The translations under genes and the position numbers were made by a program. 64,000 nucleotides of DNA, taken from Ehretia macrophylla. Taxonomy: Eukaryota; Streptophyta; Magnoliopsida; Boraginales; Ehretiaceae. The stretch's first letter is position 1; each line of letters opens with the position of its first letter. A model generated the notes under the pieces. It worked only from the letters and a program-made list of their open reading frames with translations. It was not told the DNA's origin and ran no database searches. The stretch spans positions 115,320,325-115,384,324 of the forward strand of contig CM075764.1 of NCBI GenBank assembly GCA_037974665.1, in the 5' to 3' direction. This document shows, in pieces, positions 57,001 through 64,000 of the stretch.

Positions 57001-57583
57001 AATGGTGGCATGCTTGTCTCGGCCTTGGGCTTGGCAAAATGCAGAATTTTTTTTGTCTTCAAGAGCATATTTGAATCATCTTTTAGCATGGTTGATTTTT
57101 GAAATAGCAAAATGTGCACAAATCCTCACATGGTCGGCCAAGCATGTGGGAAAATTCTGAATTTTGTCTTGGTTAAGCTTATTTTATTGCTTGTGTTTGG
57201 GAGTGCAAAAAGAAAAGGAATAAAGAATGAAGAATGTTTAGTGTTTGGTGCATTTTTTGTCTTCTAGTGAGTTGAATTAGGATTATTATATTGATAGTGG
57301 ATTTTGTAGGATTGTTTAATAGTCTAGTGCTCCGTGTAAGATGCTTTTTGATTAGCGTGAGGCACGCTTTCCTAGGTCTAGGGCACACACTACGAGGTAG
57401 GACACGAACTACGAGATGAATGCACATTTTTCAAGTAAAAGCACGCAACCCTAAATGAATGCACGTAATTCAATGCATGGCACATAAAATGAACACAATT
57501 CTTAAACCTAGGTCATGGCACGCAAATCTAGGTTAGGGCACACGAAGCGAGGTTTCGCACGCAAATCGAGGTCAGGCCTCACA
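54038..57583 (-). repeat. 5' LTR of the chromovirus
   Basis: 3546 bp, near-identical by eye to 45676-49228. The first base pairs read TGTTACG instead of TGTCACG. It contains the promoter of the element, but I could not fix a TATA box with confidence. Confidence 0.95.
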
Positions 57584-57588
57584 TAAAT
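57584..57588. repeat. Target-site duplication TAAAT, right side of the chromovirus
   Basis: Same as 45671-45675. Confidence 0.95.
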
Positions 57589-57763
57589 AGGTTTGTCGTG
57601 TTGTAATAATATGATATGACATGAAACTTTTGTCACTTCAGATTCCCTTTGGGTCATGTCTCGTGTGTTTGTTTGTAATATGTGAGATTTCCTTTATTAA
57701 AGGAAACTGCTTTAGTCCTTGTTAGGATTAGTGAAGATTCCGTTTGTATTAGTAATGGTTTGC

Positions 57764-57772
57764 CTATAAATA
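57764..57772 (+). promoter_or_regulatory. TATA box of EPRV copy I
   Basis: CTATAAATA, about 90 bp before the upstream ORF. An RNA start about 30 bp downstream is inferred. Confidence 0.7.
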
Positions 57773-57859
57773 ATGAAGAACCCCTGACTAAAGGGGTAGA
57801 GTTAGATTGGGATTAAAACACATCCTCTACTTCTCTCTCTCAAACTAAAGCCTTTAGCC

Positions 57860-57898
57860 ATGTCTTCCTCTGCCTCCTGCTCCTTCCCTTCCCCTTAG
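57860..57898 (+). CDS. 12-codon upstream ORF abutting the primer site (copy I)
   Basis: MSSSASCSFPSP followed by TAG. The next base begins the primer site. Same length and stop position as in B, C, G and H. Confidence 0.5.
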   Translation: MSSSASCSFPSP

Positions 57899-57911
57899 TG
57901 GTCTCAGAGCC
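57899..57911 (+). promoter_or_regulatory. EPRV primer binding site of copy I
   Basis: TGGTCTCAGAGCC, one mismatch to the usual tRNA-Met site. Confidence 0.82.
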
Positions 57912-58017
57912 TAGTTAACTGTAGTACTTCCCTATTCTGGTATTGAAGGTCTTAAACTATACTTGTGTGTTGAACACTAGAGTCTTTGGCAATAGGGCAA
58001 TAGTCGTTAAAGAGTGA

Positions 58018-58152
58018 ATGAAAGGCATCGTAAGTCCTGCAGTAAGTCCAGTCGTGACCAGAGTATCCACCATGGCTGATCTTCCCCTGCTAGTACGAGA
58101 AGTTGTTGGTAACTGTATCCACTTTTGGACACTGTCGCTGTACAATCTGTAT
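58018..58152 (+). pseudogene. EPRV copy I, movement protein start
   Basis: MKGIVSPAVSPVVTRVSTMA and a short stretch after it. About 200 bp of the N-terminal half is lost after GAAGTTGTTG (about 58107). The remnant ends at TGTAT (58148-58152), where the solo LTR has inserted. Confidence 0.75.
58148..58152. repeat. Target-site duplication TGTAT, left side of the solo LTR
   Basis: Repeated at 61846-61850. The joined flanks read TCTGTATCCTCTTC, as in other copies (reverse complement of GAAGAGGATAC). Confidence 0.92.
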
Positions 58153-61100
58153 TGTAACGCCCCGAACTCTCATGAGACCGGGATTCCTATTTATCACGCT
58201 ATTCTCAACCCAATTCCAAACCCCGGACACGAAATTTAGGGAGAAACGGACGGAGTCTCCCATTTTTATAGGACCAATCAAAAACCTGCGAATAATAGAA
58301 TACAACTACAAAACCATAATCCAACATTCTCATATACTTCAACTTCAACCACTAAGCTATGCCTCGTCTCAAGGCCATCCAAGCTTTAGATTCAACAAAA
58401 TAGGTACACAAGCATGCTTATGCCTCAAATATTGAAATACTATGTTATAAAGCCACTTATCATACCATTCTAACTTTATTATCTCTTCAATTGTCTTGTT
58501 TATTAATCCAGCCTACTAACTCCATTAACCCAAGCTAGCATGCATGACAATTAAACTATAACATAGTCCTTTAAACTATTACAGGCCATCTACGAACCAA
58601 ATACAAACAAGATCCAAAACAATTACAAGTCGAGTTTTTATAGTTCCAATCAAATTATAATTCAAATCATTTCACTAATTCACATGGATTCGTAGGTACT
58701 AATAACGAAAGCCAACACAACCAAACACGGTAACTCTCGAGCTTTCCCTGTATCACCTTGTGAAGGTGCTGAACCTGAAAGGTGTTAGAGACGAGGGTAA
58801 GTATACAACTGGTACACTCAGTGAGGGAGGGGAAATGGGAACAGTATACCAGGGTTCGTGCAATGCAACAACTTAACACATTTAATACAATAAATAAACA
58901 ATGAATAACAATTCTAATACCACATTTTAAAAGGATACCATCGATAACCCTTATCACTCAAAATCTTCGATCCCTGATCCACGAACCATGATCTCAATCT
59001 CGATATGCCGACATCCCTTACACCAATGGGTACTTCGGATGTACCCGATCCTACGACCCAACACCCCCTGGCAATCTCTGGACCAGGCGAGTGAAGGAAT
59101 AGCAGACGGAGCTAAGGCAACCAACACTGGCAAGCCTGATGCCGCCCAGCGATGCCATCGCATCCGCCGTGACAATGAGGTTGTGCAACCACGATGCAAT
59201 GCAAGAATGATAACAATGACAATATAATCAGGAAACACATTTAAGGACAAAAGTAAGTTGTTCTCGCACCAAGTTACAATTTAGCAACAATAAGCATATA
59301 TCAATTACGCAATTATACTAAACAATATACTATTTTAGAAAGAAAATAAACTATAATGCACGTAAGGATACAGGTCCCTCACCTTTAGAAAGCCAAACAT
59401 ACAAAACTTAGCCAAACTCCCATTTGAACCTTCTCCCATGGCATCAATTCCCTTCAATTCCTAATTAGGCAGTTATGCAATAAAATCATTCTACATTCAT
59501 CCGATTGACCATACACAAATAACATGAGTTAAGAATGCTAATCATGCAATTAAATAGCTAGTTCTCCAAGTTCATGTCACAATATCAAACTCTAAAATCT
59601 CTAGACATGCATTATCTTAACTAACTTAGAGGATATGACAAGAAGCATTCTTTACTTTTTAGCATTAGCATGCACAAGACCCTAATTCCATTTAATTAGC
59701 TAAATGGTAGCCAATCACCTCTCATTTCAACTTACATGTTCAACAAGCTCACCATTTGTCTAAACTCAACTCTAGCTAATTACAAGATAATTCAAGTTAT
59801 CATACTCATTTTTCCCAATTTACATTTTATAACTCAATCAATAGACAAATATAGCAATTATAACAAGTATAACAATTCAAATAGCTACTTATGCAATAAG
59901 CTTAACTAATTCACATAAGCTTCATTTAGACACTTTTCACATGCTTGGTATTTAGGTCATAAACTTCATACTTATATAACATATAACTCTATCATGATCA
60001 ATTAGAGCAAACATAACAATATAATAGCTACTAATGCTACTAATTCAAGTAATTCACAAGAAATCTAACAAATCTCCTTCTAAATGCTTACAAAATAAGC
60101 TCTAAACTTCACACAAGATAACGAACCTCAAATCTAACTATACTAAATCTCTAATGATACTTTATGGCACCACTTAAGCCCTTGAAATCTCACTTTAAAG
60201 TACAATTACCTGAAAAGTCCGAATTTACCTCTTTATGGATTTACACTACAAGTACCCTAACCGGAACTCAACCGAGGTTTAGAAAAGCATATCTAGCACC
60301 TATATAGCCTAAAAACACTAAATGTGATGACTAAATTAACCCGGATTCGCATTACACCCAAACCCCTTTTCTAAAAGTGTCCTATTTCATGTGTTAGCCA
60401 ATTTTTGAGCAATTCAACATCATGTGGCTATTAAACTATCTTTATTAACATCTAGGGCACCTACTAGATAGCATCGAATCAATTATAGAATCAACTTTGC
60501 TCAAAAACCCTAAAATATCACTAAAATGTTTTCCAATTTCTCTAACAGGGGCTTAACTTAATCAATTTAGTTATCTATGCTATGGACCTCCAAACTGACT
60601 GATTTTTATGTATAAACGTAGATCTTCGAGTGTAGATTACTTTAGCCTCAAGCGAAACTCAATTCCGATCTAAATTCCACAAGTTATGACCTTTATCGTA
60701 CAACTACACCTAACTGCCCCTGCACAGCGATTTTTCCCATACATATTTCAGAAATGGCTAAATCGGAGGGTCAAAACGTTATAATTTGCCTTAGCTCTAG
60801 AAATCAACATTTGTTCTAAACTGTCTAATATAGCTGCCATATAAATTTTGTTCAATTCTAAGCACGTTTGCTATGCCAAAAAGGCTCTAAAAGTCACGGA
60901 TAGAAAGCTGGTCAGATTTGTACTTTTGCACTAATGTTCAATTAATTTAACTTCTTGCTTATTCAACTAGTTTAGCATGTTATTAACTTGACAACTAACT
61001 CAAAATCTTCACTTAGGAACTTATACAAGCACATAATCTACAAACATTGAACATTAAATCAACTCTTAAGCAAAGAGATCAAACTACATACAAGCTTTAG

Positions 61101-61845
61101 CTACATATCCACAACAAGTTTAAAAGTCTACTCTATACACTAATATACTCACATTACATGCATATTTGACTCAAATGCTCAACAACTACACAATACCATT
61201 TATACTACGAAGCAAGAAATCAAAAAAAATAGCACTTAGGATGAAACCCTTACCTCCAAGAAGTCAAAAATGGAGGAAATGTGCAAGAAAACTCTTCAAT
61301 TCACCTAAAACTTGCTCAAGAATGCACCAAATATCCATGCCCTAGCTTTTTTTTTTTTTCTCTCACGTTTTTCTCCCTGCCCTCTTTCCTGATTTTTGTT
61401 TCTCTTTTTTTTTTTTTTTTCCCTTTGGTTTGGTCTTGTTTTGTTATATATAATGTAAGCTAAATGGTTAATGGGTTGGGCTTGGTTAATTAGGCCTAAG
61501 TAATATATTTTGGATGGTAGACAAGCCCAAATATAACTAGGAAACCCTTAAAGGCCCAATTAAAAAATCTCTACAAAAAGTTACTATTCTTTCGTAATAC
61601 TATTCATACGAACCACTAGAACATTTTCTAAATGAATGCTCCTAATGCATTTAGTCCAAACACACATTTTTCTCATTCTTAAAATAATTAATATGATTTA
61701 GAAAAAAATTCTAATTCAAAGAAAATAAGTGGTTGAAAAACGTGATGAATAGTAACCACAGAAAGTAACAAGCAATGCACAGTGAAATGCGTAAATAGTG
61801 GATGCAATAGTTAATAAGTATACGGTAGTGATCTTGGGTGTCACA
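58153..61845 (-). mobile_element. Solo LTR (3.7 kb) of a third chromovirus-like family
   Basis: Starts TGTAACGCCCCG and ends GGGTGTCACA, with perfect 5-bp duplications. It has no protein domain. It shares the end sequence and the CTACGACCCA...GAGTGAAGGAAT...CACTGGCAAGCC layout (59052-59132) with the other long LTRs but is otherwise diverged. Orientation is minus by that layout. It contains two T-rich tracts (about 61347-61361 and 61405-61422). Confidence 0.85.
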
Positions 61846-61850
61846 TGTAT

Positions 61851-64000
61851 CCTCTTCTGGACAAGTTCGTTCTTGGAACAATGTCAACATGATCAACATG
61901 CAGAAATCTTCTTCCGAGAAGCATTATCTTGATTCAGACGAGTTCAAAAGAAAAAGAGAACAACTTGCTGAAAAGTTCAAACAACCAGCTAAGCTAAAGA
62001 AGTAGTCCTCTCATCCTTGGAAGCATAATCCAAAGCCAGATCATGCAGCCTGGATACCAAGTGGAAATTGCAAAAAAACTTATTGGGTTGATCTCACACT
62101 ACATCCTCATTATCTCTCCAAAGAGAAAATTATCCCAACTCGGTGGGGTGATGAAGACAAGAAAGAAGGTCCCAGTGAAATTTCTTCTGTTATTTCATCC
62201 TTTGATTCCTTTGATCAGTTTGAAAATGATTCATCCTCTCAGACGATTTCACCATACAAAGGACCAGTTCTTATGTAGACTCCTGTGACTCCGTTCTACA
62301 TGGACACCACAAGAACACGTACACATAACCCTGTACAAACAAATCCTGATTATTCAGAAACAACCAGTGACTAGGGAGAAACATCCCAAGCTGGTGAGTA
62401 TCGGAACCAACAGCCGCCACAAGCACAAGTCCTACAGGTTCCACAACAGCAACCTCAGAGACAACAAAACATTGAAGGAAAAGTTTCCATCCCATATACT
62501 CCAGATCACAAGCAATTCTGGAACATTGATACCATTCCTCCTGATGACAGACTCAAATATCTTGAGAAAATGGATGCATGGATAAATGGAGAATCTCTCT
62601 GAAATCCTACTCCTAAAATAAGAGATTTCATTGACCGTCTTGTTGCTGCTTTTATAGGATCAATTCGCAGTTGGTGGAAAAGAATGCTGTCAGAAGAAGA
62701 AAGACAGATCATCCTGATAGATGCAAATCCTATCCAGATATTTTTAAGATGTCAATGAAACATTTTTGTAGGACAAACAACCCAAGAGAATGAAAAGGCA
62801 GAAAAGGAGTTCTTACTCAACAAATGCTATGATGTTACAAAACTTGGAGATTACTATCTCAGACAAGAAGCTCTGTATTTTATCTTTGGAAAAAATACAG
62901 AAACCATCAAGAAGGCGTTTGTCTTTAACATGCCACAATCTCTTCCTGAATTTCTCGAAACAGAGTCCAAACGAGCCAATATTGCAGATCTAAGACAAAT
63001 GAGTCTTGCTCACTTGTACCAGATGGCAAGAAAACTCATTCAAGATCAGTGCAAGTCCAAACGACTTGGCAATATCCTCAAGAGCAACGAGTAGAAAACA
63101 ATAGATACCTTTTGTAGAAAAGATTTCCAAAAGTTTGGCTGTCACACTCACAGCTATTCTTCATGTTCGTGTCACAAATACAAGAAGCATAAACATTAGA
63201 AAAGGTTTCACAAGTCCAAAAAACCTTTCAAGAAATTCAGATTTGTGAAGAAAATATCAAAACCCTCTTCTTCCACTAAGTGTTTTCTTTGTAGAAAGAA
63301 AGGACATTTTACAAAGGATTGTTACTTCAAGAAGTCCAAGAAGCTACCAGCCAAGCTTGTTCAGTTCATTTCAACTCAAAACTTTGATGACCAACTATTC
63401 ACATGGACTTCCGAACCAGATCAAGCCGTCCTTAACCTTGATACAGCCTCATCCTCAGAATCCGATTCCTCTGACTCAAAACCAAACCTTTCCATAGCCA
63501 AAATACACAAAACCATTGAACAACCAATCCTTACCACTTCCAAAGCTACATTAACCCCAGGACAGATCTATAAGTCATACATAAAGCTTGTTATAAACCC
63601 TCCAATATATGTTCCTATCGCTGTTTCTGCACTTGTAGACATAGGTTCATGTGTTTCCATGATGAAATCCAAGTGTCTTCCTCCTGAATTTTGGATTTCC
63701 TCCAGAGCAACCTTTACCACTGCTTTGGGTAGTGGATTTGCAAGTTAAGCACATTCCATGACCATTCCCATACACTTATCCCCAAATGTCTCAGTTCGAC
63801 ACAGATTTTACCAGTATGATCAATGCAGTGAATATATTCTATTAGGAATGGATTTCTTTACCTTACTTGCTCAATTCTTATTTCAGACAGATGGTTTCCA
63901 ATTCCTGCACAATCAGTATACCCCTTGGGTATCTTTACAGGAATTACCCTCATAAGTTTCAACCATTCAAGATGATGAATTTGCTGAAGAGAGAAACCTC
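61851..64000 (+). pseudogene. EPRV copy I, capsid region, zinc knuckle and protease
   Basis: Resumes after the deletion junction shared with H (CCTCTTCTGGACAAG). On the plus strand come the NSVNMINMQKSSSEKHYLDS segment, the YWVDLTPHYILIIS-like segment in another frame (62043-62288), and the Pro/Gln-rich part. Then follow the capsid core (62700-63000, Glu at the codon that is TAA in B/E/G) and the knuckle CFLCRKKGHFTKDC (about 63280-63325). The protease active site reads VDIGSC (about 63640): the Thr of D-T-G is Ile, which should inactivate it. Frame and stop defects include TAG near 62277, TGA near 62599 (CGA to TGA), TAG near 63091 and TAA at 63746. The copy runs past the window end, before RT. 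Confidence 0.85.

Larger units (their letters stand above)
45676..57583 (-). mobile_element. Chromovirus (Tekay/Del-like Ty3/gypsy) LTR retrotransposon inserted in EPRV copy I
   Basis: A complete 11.9-kb element on the minus strand: 5' LTR 57583-54038, tRNA-Met primer site 54026-54015, gag-pol 53778-49229, polypurine tract 49245-49229, and 3' LTR 49228-45676. LTRs over 3.5 kb, the chromodomain after integrase and the TGTCACGCCCC ends fit the Tekay/Del group of plant chromoviruses. The LTRs are a few percent different by eye. The element is structurally complete, but gag, integrase and probably protease are damaged, so it is not autonomous. It is younger than the EPRV it interrupts. Confidence 0.95.
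57589..58017 (+). promoter_or_regulatory. EPRV control region and leader of copy I
   Basis: Plus-strand version with a single palindrome (TTCCTTTATTAAAGGAA, 57689-57705), TATA box CTATAAATA (57764-57772), upstream ORF (57860-57898), primer site (57899-57911) and leader to ATG 58018. The interval between the two palindromes of the other copies, including the TGACG motif, is missing. Confidence 0.78.

Noticed and set aside
58988-59250. Overlapping ORFs in the solo LTR at 58988-59250 on both strands
   Set aside because: They fall on the same conserved LTR segment and have no protein signature.
61281-61463. Hydrophobic Phe-rich ORF at 61281-61463
   Set aside because: It is the translation of T-rich tracts within the solo LTR.
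1-64000. Intact, potentially releasable pararetrovirus genome
   Set aside because: Every long copy has several stops, frameshifts or deletions, and none spans movement protein to RNase H in open frame.

Overview
This is nuclear DNA of a flowering plant, probably a eudicot, and almost all of it is nested mobile or virus-derived sequence. I see no host gene, rRNA gene or tRNA gene. The base layer is an array of endogenous pararetrovirus (EPRV, Caulimoviridae) copies. Other elements have inserted into it: an Athila-type Ty3/gypsy element, a chromodomain Ty3/gypsy element (chromovirus) with long LTRs, and three solo LTRs. The evidence for the host type is the Athila and Tekay/Del-like elements, the Caulimoviridae-type polyprotein and the tRNA-Met-type primer sites. 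I cannot name the species.

Layout: EPRV copy A (+) spans 1-1416 and 14367-15515 and is split by the Athila element (1417-14366, 5-bp target duplication ACATT). Athila's own 5' end is truncated and carries a solo LTR (2809-5393). From 15516 to 45058 every EPRV piece is on the minus strand and head to tail. In genome order these are B (15825-21463), two mini-units C and D (21966-23623, period about 1.08 kb), E (24189-29996), a duplicated control region F (30590-31108), G (31109-38938, split by a solo LTR at 32340-34628), H (39528-44306) and a movement-protein fragment H' (44493-45058). The strand then flips again. Copy I (+) spans 45059-45675, 57589-58152 and 61851-64000. It is split by a chromovirus (45676-57583, TSD TAAAT) and by a solo LTR (58153-61845, TSD TGTAT).

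Each EPRV unit has the order control region (two short palindromes, a TGACG motif, TATA box, a 12-codon upstream ORF ending exactly at a tRNA-Met-like primer site), movement protein, a Cys/His cluster, a capsid region with CCHC knuckle, aspartic protease, reverse transcriptase, RNase H, and a conserved C-terminal extension that I do not recognise. Copy E suggests about 5.8 kb of polyprotein and 0.55 kb of control region. Every long copy is broken by stops, frameshifts or deletions. Shared defects (a TAA in B/E/G, a TAG in E/G, one deletion junction in H/I, one deletion junction in C/D) indicate that defective copies were duplicated, either in the genome or as templates before integration.

The points most worth following up are the tandem mini-units with intact promoters, the A/B inverted repeat that could fold into a hairpin RNA, the conserved uORF/primer-site junction, and the unrecognised C-terminal domain.
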